Positions 23,478 to 30,925 of a stretch of DNA of 32,739 nucleotides are shown one piece after another. The position numbers were made by a program, and so were the translations under genes. The notes under the pieces were generated by a model that did not search any database, was not told the DNA's origin, and saw nothing but the letters and a program-made list of their open reading frames with translations. The stretch's first letter is position 1, and each line of letters starts with the position of its first letter. Source of the stretch: Elusimicrobiota bacterium (lineage in GTDB: Bacteria; Elusimicrobiota; Elusimicrobia; UBA1565; UBA9628); NCBI GenBank assembly GCA_028714015.1, contig JAQTNG010000006.1, positions 1 through 32,739 on the forward strand, written 5' to 3'.

Positions 23478-24839
23478 TCAGCGCGCGACGGCTTCCGATT
23501 CCTTTTTCCAGTACGCCTGACCTTCGGGGGGCAAAGTGTACACGGGATCCAGGTACTCGTAGCGGCGCGTGAGAGCGTCCTCGTCGTCGGCCTCGATGCC
23601 GGTGCGGTAGCCCTTCGTCCAGTAGGAGATGCCCTTGACCCGGTCGTAGTCGGCGAGCTGATGGATCCAGCGCTTTCCGACGTACGGGACGTCCACGGTC
23701 ACGCGCGGCGTCGCGAAGCCGGGCAGGTAGCCCATGATGTCGTGCTGCAGCTTCTGGCCCTCGGCGATGGACAGGCGCCAATGCTCGGAGTTGGGGATCA
23801 TGTCGGCCATGTAGAAGTAGTACGGCATGATCTTCGCGTGGTCGAGCAGCATGAAGCACAGCTCCAGGAGGTCCTGGCGCGTGGTGTTCACGCCGCGCAG
23901 CAGCACGCCCTGGTTGCGCACGTCGCGAAATCCCATCTCGAGCAGCTTGCGCACGGCCTTGCCGACGAGCGGCGTCACCTGCTGGGCGTGGTTGACGTGC
24001 GTGTGCACCGCGATGTCTATGCCGCGGTCCCAGGCGCGCTTGGAGATCCGCTCGAGAGCCTTGAGCACGTCGTCCTGGAGGAAATGCTGCGGAAGGCCCT
24101 GCAGGCCCTTCGTCGCGAGGCGGATGTCCTTGATGTTCGGGATGTCCATCAGCTCCATCAGGAACGCCTCGAGCTGGGCGATCGGCACGTTGGCGATGTC
24201 GCCGCCGGAGACGACCACGTCGCGCACGGAGGGGGTCTTGCGCAGATAGTCGAGCATCGCGGCGTAGCGGTCCTTGGGCTGGCTCTCGAACTTGTGCTTG
24301 GTCACCTGCGGCACGGAGTTTCCGACGAGGTCCATGCGCGTGCAGTGGCCGCAGTACTGCGGGCAGGTCGCGATCATCTCGGCTAGGACCTTCGTCGGGT
24401 AGCGGTGCGTCAGGCCCTCGCTGGCCCACATCTCCGACTCGTGCAGGCTGTCGCGGCTGGCCTTGGGGTGGTTGGGCCACTCCTTGTGCCGGTCCGAAAA
24501 CATCGGGATCATGTAGCGGCGGACGGGATCGGCGCGCAGATCCTTCTCGTTCATCGTGTTGAGCATCTGCGGCGGGATGAGAAGGGACATCGTCGCCTTC
24601 TCGTTCTGGTCCCTGAGGATGTCCTCGGCGATATCGTCGGTCAGGAACGGGCCGAACACGTCCTTGAGGTCCTTGAGATTCTTGGCCGAGTGCTGGCGCT
24701 GCCACAGCGCCGATTCCCACTGCTCCTTCGTGACGCCCTTATAGCCGGGCAGGCGCGTCCAATCCGGCTCCCTGAACTCGCGCTTGAGCGGGTACTGGAA
24801 CGGCTGTCGCGACGCGTCGGCTTTGACTTTCTTGGCCAT
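23478..24839 (-). CDS. KamA-family radical SAM aminomutase (lysine 2,3-aminomutase-like)
   Basis: CPQYCGHC radical SAM motif, VVVSGGDIANVP, DIRLATKGL, HTHVNHAQQVTP, NQGVLLRGVN, MPYYFYMADMIPNSEHWR, VTVDVPYVGKRW. Confidence 0.9.
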   Translation of the reverse strand: MAKKVKADASRQPFQYPLKREFREPDWTRLPGYKGVTKEQWESALWQRQHSAKNLKDLKDVFGPFLTDDIAEDILRDQNEKATMSLLIPPQMLNTMNEKDLRADPVRRYMIPMFSDRHKEWPNHPKASRDSLHESEMWASEGLTHRYPTKVLAEMIATCPQYCGHCTRMDLVGNSVPQVTKHKFESQPKDRYAAMLDYLRKTPSVRDVVVSGGDIANVPIAQLEAFLMELMDIPNIKDIRLATKGLQGLPQHFLQDDVLKALERISKRAWDRGIDIAVHTHVNHAQQVTPLVGKAVRKLLEMGFRDVRNQGVLLRGVNTTRQDLLELCFMLLDHAKIMPYYFYMADMIPNSEHWRLSIAEGQKLQHDIMGYLPGFATPRVTVDVPYVGKRWIHQLADYDRVKGISYWTKGYRTGIEADDEDALTRRYEYLDPVYTLPPEGQAYWKKESEAVAR

Positions 24840-24845
24840 ATTTTC

Positions 24846-24851
24846 ATCATA
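24846..24851 (-). promoter_or_regulatory. -10 element TATGAT, 6 nt upstream of the kamA-like ATG
   Basis: Plus strand ATCATA at 24846-24851; CAT at 24837-24839. Confidence 0.45.
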
Positions 24852-24882
24852 TCAAATTCCATATAAGCGCCGATTTTTTCGC

Positions 24883-24888
24883 TAATAT
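24883..24888 (+). promoter_or_regulatory. -10 element TAATAT, 6 nt upstream of the SDR-gene ATG
   Basis: GCTAATATCAACCTATG; no Shine-Dalgarno. Confidence 0.45.
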
Positions 24889-24894
24889 CAACCT

Positions 24895-25677
24895 ATGTTA
24901 AAGGGAAAAACGGCGGTGGTGACGGGTTCGACGAGCGGGATCGGCTTGGGCGTGGCCAAGGCTCTGGCGCAGCAGGGCGCGTCGGTCATGATCAACGGGT
25001 TCGGCGACGCGGGTGAGATCGAGGCGCTGCGGGTCTCGCTCGAGCGGCTGTCCGGCGCCCCGGCGGCCTATCAGGACGCGGACATGAGCAAGCCGGCGGA
25101 GGTCGCCGGCCTGATCATGGCGGCCGAGAGGGTCCTGGGCAAGGTCGACATCCTGGTCAACAACGCCGGCATCCAGCACCTGGCGCCGGTGGAGGACTTC
25201 CCGGCGGATAAATGGGACGCGATCATCGCCATCAACCTGTCCTCGAGCTTCCACACCATACGGGCCGCCCTGCCGGGCATGAAGAAGCGCGGCTGGGGGC
25301 GCATCGTCAACATCGCCTCGGCGCACGGGCTCGTGGCCTCGGTCCACAAGGCCGCCTACGTCGCCGCCAAGCACGGCCTCGTCGGGCTGACGAAGACGGT
25401 CGCCCTCGAGACCGCGACGACCGGCGTTACCTGCAACGCGATCTGCCCGGGCTGGGTGCTGACGCCGCTCGTGCAGAAGCAGATCGACGCGCTCGCCGCC
25501 CGCGACCGCATGACGGAGGCGGAGGCGAAGACGAAGCTCCTCGCCGAGAAGCAGCCGTCCCACGATTTCGCGACCCCGGAGCAGATCGGCGGCATCGCCG
25601 TGTTCCTGTGCTCGGACGCGGCGGCCCAGATGCGGGGAGCCGCGCTTACCGTGGACGGCGGCTGGACGGCGCAGTAG
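24895..25677 (+). CDS. 3-hydroxybutyrate dehydrogenase (SDR family)
   Basis: VVTGSTSGIGLGVAKALAQQGASVMINGFG, NNAGIQHLAPVEDFP, NIASAHGLVASVHKAAYVAAKHGLVGLTKTVALE, CPGWVLTPLVQKQID, AAQMRGAALTVDGGWTAQ. Confidence 0.92.
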   Translation: MLKGKTAVVTGSTSGIGLGVAKALAQQGASVMINGFGDAGEIEALRVSLERLSGAPAAYQDADMSKPAEVAGLIMAAERVLGKVDILVNNAGIQHLAPVEDFPADKWDAIIAINLSSSFHTIRAALPGMKKRGWGRIVNIASAHGLVASVHKAAYVAAKHGLVGLTKTVALETATTGVTCNAICPGWVLTPLVQKQIDALAARDRMTEAEAKTKLLAEKQPSHDFATPEQIGGIAVFLCSDAAAQMRGAALTVDGGWTAQ

Positions 25678-26809
25678 CGGCCGGGGTCTTCTCGACCCAG
25701 GCGACGAGCTCGTCGAAGGCCGCGTGAGCGCGCGGCATCAGCGGCGTCACGAAGGGGAACGCGTCCGCGTTCGTGTCGATGTGCGCGGCGTCGTCCTCGA
25801 AGATCAGCCGGTGCAGATCGGACTTGCCGCGCGAACGCACGAGGTCGCGGTAGGCCTCGGCGTGGCCCGCGCAGGCAATCAGGTAGTCGTGGCGGCCCGA
25901 GATCGAGATCAGCGGGGCCTTGAGGTCGCCGGTGTTCTCGAACTCCCGTATCGCGGCCAAAACCTGGGGCCGCGAGTCGAGGTCGTAGTCCTCGAGCGCG
26001 CCGGAGTACGACGGATCGAGGTCGCTGACGAACACGCCGAGCGACGACTCCCAGTACACGAGCTTGTAGAGGTCGGCGAGGGGCTTCCACTTGGCATCCA
26101 CGCGCGGGAAGCCGGCGCGGGCGAGCGCGTCCTGGTCCCACGGCTCCTTGGAGACGGCGCGGAGCAAAGCGGGAAGCTCGCGCAGGAGGTTGCCCTTGTC
26201 GGCGCGCCACATCACGCCGGAGACGTCCACCGCGCCGTCCACGAAGCCCATTTCGGCCGCGCGGCGCGCGAGGAAGCCGCCGTTGGAGAGGCCGACCGCA
26301 TAGACGCGCGAAGGCTCGGCCCCGCGGCGGCGCAGGAGAAGCGCGCGCGCGGTCGCGGCCAAGGTCTCGAGGCGGCCCGGCCACCGGCGCACGGAGCTTT
26401 CCGGCGTCATCGGCATGACGACGGTGTCGCCGTCGAGCAAGGCGCGGCGCACGCCCTTGTCGGTCGCGGCGAACGCGTAGCCCTTGGAGAGGAGGAAGTC
26501 GGAGAAATACAGGTCGTAGGTGCTCTCGTCGGTGATGCCGGAGGCGGCGGCGACGACGAGCCGGCCGTTCCAGTCGCGCGGCACGCGCAGGAGGAAGCGC
26601 GCGCGGTTCTCGGGGGCCAAGGTCCCCGTGACGAGCATGCCCGGGACGGGCTTGGCGACCTTGGTCCAGAGCGCCTTGGGCGGCGCGATATGGAGGGCGT
26701 CCTCCGAGATCTCGCGCCCCGTGGTGGTCAGGTCCGGGAGGTCGGCCTCGACGACGGACGCCTCGCGGGGAAGGTCGACGCGGAAGGCGAAGGCGCGGGG
26801 GACGCTCAC
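25646..26809 (-). CDS. Alpha/beta hydrolase (possible carboxylesterase / hydroxybutyrate-oligomer hydrolase-like)
   Basis: GTG start at 26809 (VSVPRAFAFRVDLP). VYAVGLSNGGFLARRAAE nucleophile elbow, ISGRHDYLIACAGHAEAYRDLV, DDAAHIDTNADAFPF. Start overlaps the upstream gene stop. Confidence 0.75.
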   Translation of the reverse strand: MSVPRAFAFRVDLPREASVVEADLPDLTTTGREISEDALHIAPPKALWTKVAKPVPGMLVTGTLAPENRARFLLRVPRDWNGRLVVAAASGITDESTYDLYFSDFLLSKGYAFAATDKGVRRALLDGDTVVMPMTPESSVRRWPGRLETLAATARALLLRRRGAEPSRVYAVGLSNGGFLARRAAEMGFVDGAVDVSGVMWRADKGNLLRELPALLRAVSKEPWDQDALARAGFPRVDAKWKPLADLYKLVYWESSLGVFVSDLDPSYSGALEDYDLDSRPQVLAAIREFENTGDLKAPLISISGRHDYLIACAGHAEAYRDLVRSRGKSDLHRLIFEDDAAHIDTNADAFPFVTPLMPRAHAAFDELVAWVEKTPAATAPSSRRPR

Positions 26810-28260
26810 GGCTTGAGGATCTTCGCCAGCTCGTCGCGCTTCTTGAGCGGGAAATAGTGGTCGCCGGAGACGATGCGGGCGCGGAACCGTCCGGTCTTGT
26901 CGGTCAGGACGGTGCCGGAGGGCGGCGCCTCTTTCGGGGCCTCGATGCCGAGGCGCTCGAGGAGGATCTTCGCGTTCTCCCAGCTCAGCAGCTTGTCGCC
27001 GTCCGCGTGCACGATCTCGAGGCGGATGCCGAGCTTCCTGATACGGGCCGCGTCCTCGGTGGAGAACTCGAGCTGAAACGTGTCGTTCGCGCGCCGCAGG
27101 AGGGCTTCCTGCCACCCGGGATCCTTCGTGTCGTGATCGAGATCCTTGAGGAACGCCTTGCGGATATAATCGACGGCCTTGTCCCACGGCTCCTTGAGGT
27201 CGGCGCGCATCATGGCGCCGAAGTCCTTCGCGGCGAGCGCGATGAACTGGGTCCGCTGATAGCGCCATTGCTCGACCCAGGCGGCGATCGCGGGCGCCAG
27301 GAACGGGTTCATCCGGGCGGTCGCTTCCCACAGCTCGGCGGTCGCGTCGCCGGTGTCGAGCCAGTCGACCACCATCTTCGTGGCCTGGGCCACTTTCGCG
27401 GCGTCGGGGCCCAGACGCTTGTCGCTGCCCTCGTAATGCGTCGTCGCGTTCAGCAGGAACACGTTCGAGCCGGCGAGCGCCTTGAGCGCCGCGGCGACGG
27501 CGGGCTCGGCGTGAAGCTGGATCATGCGCTGAAAGACGAGCACGCCGTAGGAATGGAGGGCGAGCTCGACCTTGCCGCCGGGCGAGGTCTTCGCGGCGAT
27601 GAGGACCGCGCGCGAGAGGTCGCGGGCGTCGGCGTCGAACGGGGTCTTGGTCGCGGCCCACTCGGAGGGCGCGTGGCCGCGCGGCCACAGGAACAGCTCG
27701 TTGCCGGCGGGCTTCTCCGCGCGGGCGAAGAGCGTCTCGAAGCTCTCGGAGAGGGCGAGGCCGCCCGCGTACACGCGCGCCGCGGCGCCGGAGGTCCCTT
27801 CGCGCGTCTTGTAATGGATCGGGGCGCCGCCGTCGCCTTCGAAGGCTCCGAGCGTCCAGCCCGGGCCGGGCGCGCCGGCGCGGCCGCCGTCGAACAGCGC
27901 CTTGGCGGCCGCCGCGGAGGCGTCGAGCGACTTGGACTTCTCCTCGTTCTTGATGGGTGCCGCGGCCTGGACGGCGAGACCGGAGAGCGCCCGGGCCGCG
28001 AGGACGGGCGGCGCGGGGAGGGCGGGAATCATCAGCCGCGGCGCCTCGGCGATCGCGGGCGCCGACGGCAGAAGCGGCGAGGACAGAGACAGCGGAGCGC
28101 AGAGGGCCGCTCCCGATAGGGAGGGGGCCAAAACGGAAGAGCCGATCGCGGGGACGGACCCGAGGCCGCCGAGGGAGCCGGTGAGACGCGGGGCGGCGAC
28201 GACGCCGGCGAAAGACGGGGGAACGAACGCCATCGCGAGGGTGAGAAGGATAGTGTTCAT
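26806..28260 (-). CDS. Secreted alpha/beta-hydrolase-fold protein with Ala/Pro-rich N-terminal segment
   Basis: Start MNTILLTLAMAFVPPSFAG (signal peptide); ~80 aa A/P/S/L-rich; VELALHSYGVLVFQRMIQLH nucleophile-like elbow; EIVHADGDKLLSWENAKILL; SGDHYFPLKKRDELAKIL. Confidence 0.75.
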   Translation of the reverse strand: MNTILLTLAMAFVPPSFAGVVAAPRLTGSLGGLGSVPAIGSSVLAPSLSGAALCAPLSLSSPLLPSAPAIAEAPRLMIPALPAPPVLAARALSGLAVQAAAPIKNEEKSKSLDASAAAAKALFDGGRAGAPGPGWTLGAFEGDGGAPIHYKTREGTSGAAARVYAGGLALSESFETLFARAEKPAGNELFLWPRGHAPSEWAATKTPFDADARDLSRAVLIAAKTSPGGKVELALHSYGVLVFQRMIQLHAEPAVAAALKALAGSNVFLLNATTHYEGSDKRLGPDAAKVAQATKMVVDWLDTGDATAELWEATARMNPFLAPAIAAWVEQWRYQRTQFIALAAKDFGAMMRADLKEPWDKAVDYIRKAFLKDLDHDTKDPGWQEALLRRANDTFQLEFSTEDAARIRKLGIRLEIVHADGDKLLSWENAKILLERLGIEAPKEAPPSGTVLTDKTGRFRARIVSGDHYFPLKKRDELAKILKP

Positions 28261-28267
28261 TGAGCTT

Positions 28268-28273
28268 ATTCTA
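28268..28273 (-). promoter_or_regulatory. -10 element TAGAAT, 7 nt upstream of the secreted-hydrolase ATG
   Basis: Plus strand ATTCTA at 28268-28273; CAT at 28258-28260. Confidence 0.5.
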
Positions 28274-28360
28274 GGATACGGGACCGGAATCGCTCTGGGC
28301 CGTCCGGCCCCGGCGGGCGCGGCAAAAGGCCCACCCGGTTGCGGCCCGCGGGAGATTTGA

Positions 28361-28366
28361 TAAACT
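28361..28366 (+). promoter_or_regulatory. -10-like TAAACT, 6 nt upstream of the hbd-like ATG, with TTGCGG 16 nt further upstream
   Basis: TTGCGG (28339-28344) N16 TAAACT (28361-28366) N6 ATG (28373). Confidence 0.35.
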
Positions 28367-28372
28367 CGGCCC

Positions 28373-29230
28373 ATGGACATCACCCGCGTCTGCGTCGTGG
28401 GCGGCGGCACGATGGGCAACGGCATCGCCCACGTCTTCGCCCAGAAGGGCTTCAGCGTCACCCTCGTCGAGGCGAAGAAGGAGCTCGCCGACAAGGCTTT
28501 GGCCGTGATCGCCAAAAACATGGACCGTCAGGTCGCCAAGGGCGGCATGACCGCCGCCGAGAAGGACGCGGCGCTGGCGCGCCTTAAAACCGCCACGTCC
28601 ATTTCGGACGCCGCCGGCTTCCAGTTCGCGGTCGAGGCCGTGCCCGAGCGCCTCGACATCAAGACGGCGGTGTTCAAGGAGCTTGAGCTCCACGGCGCGC
28701 CGGGCGCGATTCTCGCGACGAACACCTCGTCTTTGCCGATCACCGACATCGCGGCGGCCCTGAAGGATCCTTCGCGCGTGATCGGCATGCACTTCATGAA
28801 CCCGGTCCCCGTCATGAAGCTCGTCGAGATCATCCGCGGCAAGAAGACCTCGGATGCGACGACCGCCGCGACCAAGGAGCTGACGGTCAAGCTCGGCAAG
28901 ATCCCGGCCGTCGCCAATGATTTCCCCGGCTTCGTCTCCAACCGCGTCCTCATGCCGATGATCAACGAGGCGATCCTTTGCCTCGAGGAAGGCGTTTCGA
29001 CCAAGGAAGACATCGACACCATCATGAAGCTCGGCATGGCGCATCCGATGGGCCCGATCGCCCTCGCCGACTACATCGGCCTCGACGTGTGCCTCGCCAT
29101 CATGGAGGTGCTCGACAAGGGCTTCGGGGGCGTGAAGTACAAGCCGTCCGGGCTGCTCCGCAGGATGGTGTCGGAAGGGAAGCTGGGCGTCAAATCAGGG
29201 GCGGGCTTCTACGAGTACCCGAAAAAATAA
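28373..29230 (+). CDS. 3-hydroxybutyryl-CoA dehydrogenase
   Basis: VCVVGGGTMGNGIAHVFAQKGFSVTLVE, ATNTSSLPITDIA, GMHFMNPVPVMKLVEII, NDFPGFVSNRVLMPMINEAI, GMAHPMGPIALADYIGLD. Confidence 0.96.
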   Translation: MDITRVCVVGGGTMGNGIAHVFAQKGFSVTLVEAKKELADKALAVIAKNMDRQVAKGGMTAAEKDAALARLKTATSISDAAGFQFAVEAVPERLDIKTAVFKELELHGAPGAILATNTSSLPITDIAAALKDPSRVIGMHFMNPVPVMKLVEIIRGKKTSDATTAATKELTVKLGKIPAVANDFPGFVSNRVLMPMINEAILCLEEGVSTKEDIDTIMKLGMAHPMGPIALADYIGLDVCLAIMEVLDKGFGGVKYKPSGLLRRMVSEGKLGVKSGAGFYEYPKK

Positions 29231-29231
29231 C

Positions 29232-30371
29232 ATGGATTTCAACTTCACCGAATCGATGGCGATGCTGCGCGACTCCGCGCGGGAGTTCGCCGACAAACGC
29301 CTCAAGCCCGGCGCGCTGGAATGGGACGAGAAGGAGGCGATTCCGGCCGAGGTCTACAAAGAGGGCGCCGACCTCGGCTTCTTCGGGCTCTCCGTGCCGG
29401 AGGAATTCGGCGGCGTAGGCGTGGACCCTCTCGCCTACGCGGCGGCGATGGAGGAGCTCGCGCGCGGCTCGGCGTCCTTCCAGGTCTGCGCGACCGTGCA
29501 CAACTCCCTCGTCTGCGCGGCGATCGCCAAACATGGCACCGACGAGCAAAAGAAGAAATTCCTGCCCAAACTGGCCGCCGGCGAATGGATCGGCGCGTAC
29601 TCGCTCTCCGAGCCCGGCGCGGGCACCGACGCGGGCTCCCTGTCCACCTCGGCCGTCGACATGGGCGACCACTGGCTCGTCAACGGCACCAAGGCCTGGG
29701 TCACCAACGGCGGCTTCGCGACCGTGTTCCTGACCTTCGTGTCCACCAGCAAGGAGGCGGGCTCGCGCGGGATCACCTGCCTGCTCGTCGAAAAGGGCAT
29801 GCCCGGCTTCGCGGTCGGCAAGAAGGAGAAGAAGATGGGCCTGCGCGCGTCGGACACGCGCGAGATCACCTTTCACAACGCGAAAATCCCGAAGTCGGCT
29901 CTGCTCGGCGGGGTCGGCGGCGGGTTCAAGATCGCGATGAGCCAGCTCGACAGCGGCCGCATCGGCATCGCCGCCCAGGCCGTCGGCATCGCGCAGGCGG
30001 CGCTCGAGGAGGCGGTGTCCTACGCCAAGCAGCGCAAGCAGTTCGGCAAGAGGCTCTCCGAGTTCCAGCTGACCCAGGCCAAGATCTCCGACATGGCGAC
30101 CAACATCGCCGCCGCGCGCCTGCTCGTCTATCAGGCCGCGTCCCGGCTCGCGAAGGGCGAAAAATGCACGATGGAGGCGTCGATGGCGAAGTCCTTCGCC
30201 TCGCGCATCGCCAACAAGGCCTGCTACGACGCCGTGCAGATCCACGGGGGCAACGGCTTCGTCCGCGAATTCCCCGTGGAGCGCTACTTCCGCGACGTCC
30301 GCGTCACCGAGATCTACGAAGGCACGACCGAGGTTCAGAGCCTCATCGTCGCCCGAGAAGTCCTGGGATGA
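29232..30371 (+). CDS. Acyl-CoA dehydrogenase (short-chain/butyryl-CoA type)
   Basis: YSLSEPGAGTDAGSLSTSA, WVTNGG, LGIRASDTREI-like GLRASDTREITFHN, RKQFGKRLSEFQLTQAKISDMAT, QIHGGNGFVREFPVERYFRDVRVTEIYEGTTEVQ. Confidence 0.95.
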   Translation: MDFNFTESMAMLRDSAREFADKRLKPGALEWDEKEAIPAEVYKEGADLGFFGLSVPEEFGGVGVDPLAYAAAMEELARGSASFQVCATVHNSLVCAAIAKHGTDEQKKKFLPKLAAGEWIGAYSLSEPGAGTDAGSLSTSAVDMGDHWLVNGTKAWVTNGGFATVFLTFVSTSKEAGSRGITCLLVEKGMPGFAVGKKEKKMGLRASDTREITFHNAKIPKSALLGGVGGGFKIAMSQLDSGRIGIAAQAVGIAQAALEEAVSYAKQRKQFGKRLSEFQLTQAKISDMATNIAAARLLVYQAASRLAKGEKCTMEASMAKSFASRIANKACYDAVQIHGGNGFVREFPVERYFRDVRVTEIYEGTTEVQSLIVAREVLG

Positions 30372-30925
30372 CGGCGCCGCTGCTGCTGGCGCTCGCGCTG
30401 GCATCGCAGGCCCCGGCCGCGAGCGCTCACCGGCCGGCCGAGCATGGGGACGCCTACCTGCCGGTCACGATCGGGCCCGAGTACATCGATCTCGTGACCC
30501 AGCTCGAGGCGAAGCAAGGCCGCAAGCCGGATTTCGAATTCCGGCAGAATCTTCTGAAGGGCGTGCGCGTGACCGAGTCCGTCGACCGCGGCCAGGCGCC
30601 CGGAGGGCACACGTCCGCGCTGCTCGTCGTGCGCGAGGCGAAGGACAAGAAGCGGGCCCTCGCGCTGGCGCGCGAGGTGATCGAAGCGGAGGATTGGGCC
30701 GACGTCGGCCGGACCCTCGCGAAGAGGACGCTGACCGCCGCGGAGCACCTGAAGGCCGTGCGCAAGAACATCGCCTACATCGACGGCCACGTCTCCCCGG
30801 GGTACGTGACGGCCGATCTGGTCTGGGTCGAGCGTCAGCTGGGGCGGGACCTGGAAGGCGCCGCGGCGGCGCTGTATCTCGTCCGCTCTCCTCGGGCGGC
30901 GAAGGCCGCGCCTACCGGCCGCTGA
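30368..30925 (+). CDS. Small secreted hypothetical protein
   Basis: ATGA overlap with the acyl-CoA dehydrogenase stop; signal peptide MTAPLLLALALASQAPAASA; 185 aa with no recognised domain. Confidence 0.65.
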   Translation: MTAPLLLALALASQAPAASAHRPAEHGDAYLPVTIGPEYIDLVTQLEAKQGRKPDFEFRQNLLKGVRVTESVDRGQAPGGHTSALLVVREAKDKKRALALAREVIEAEDWADVGRTLAKRTLTAAEHLKAVRKNIAYIDGHVSPGYVTADLVWVERQLGRDLEGAAAALYLVRSPRAAKAAPTGR

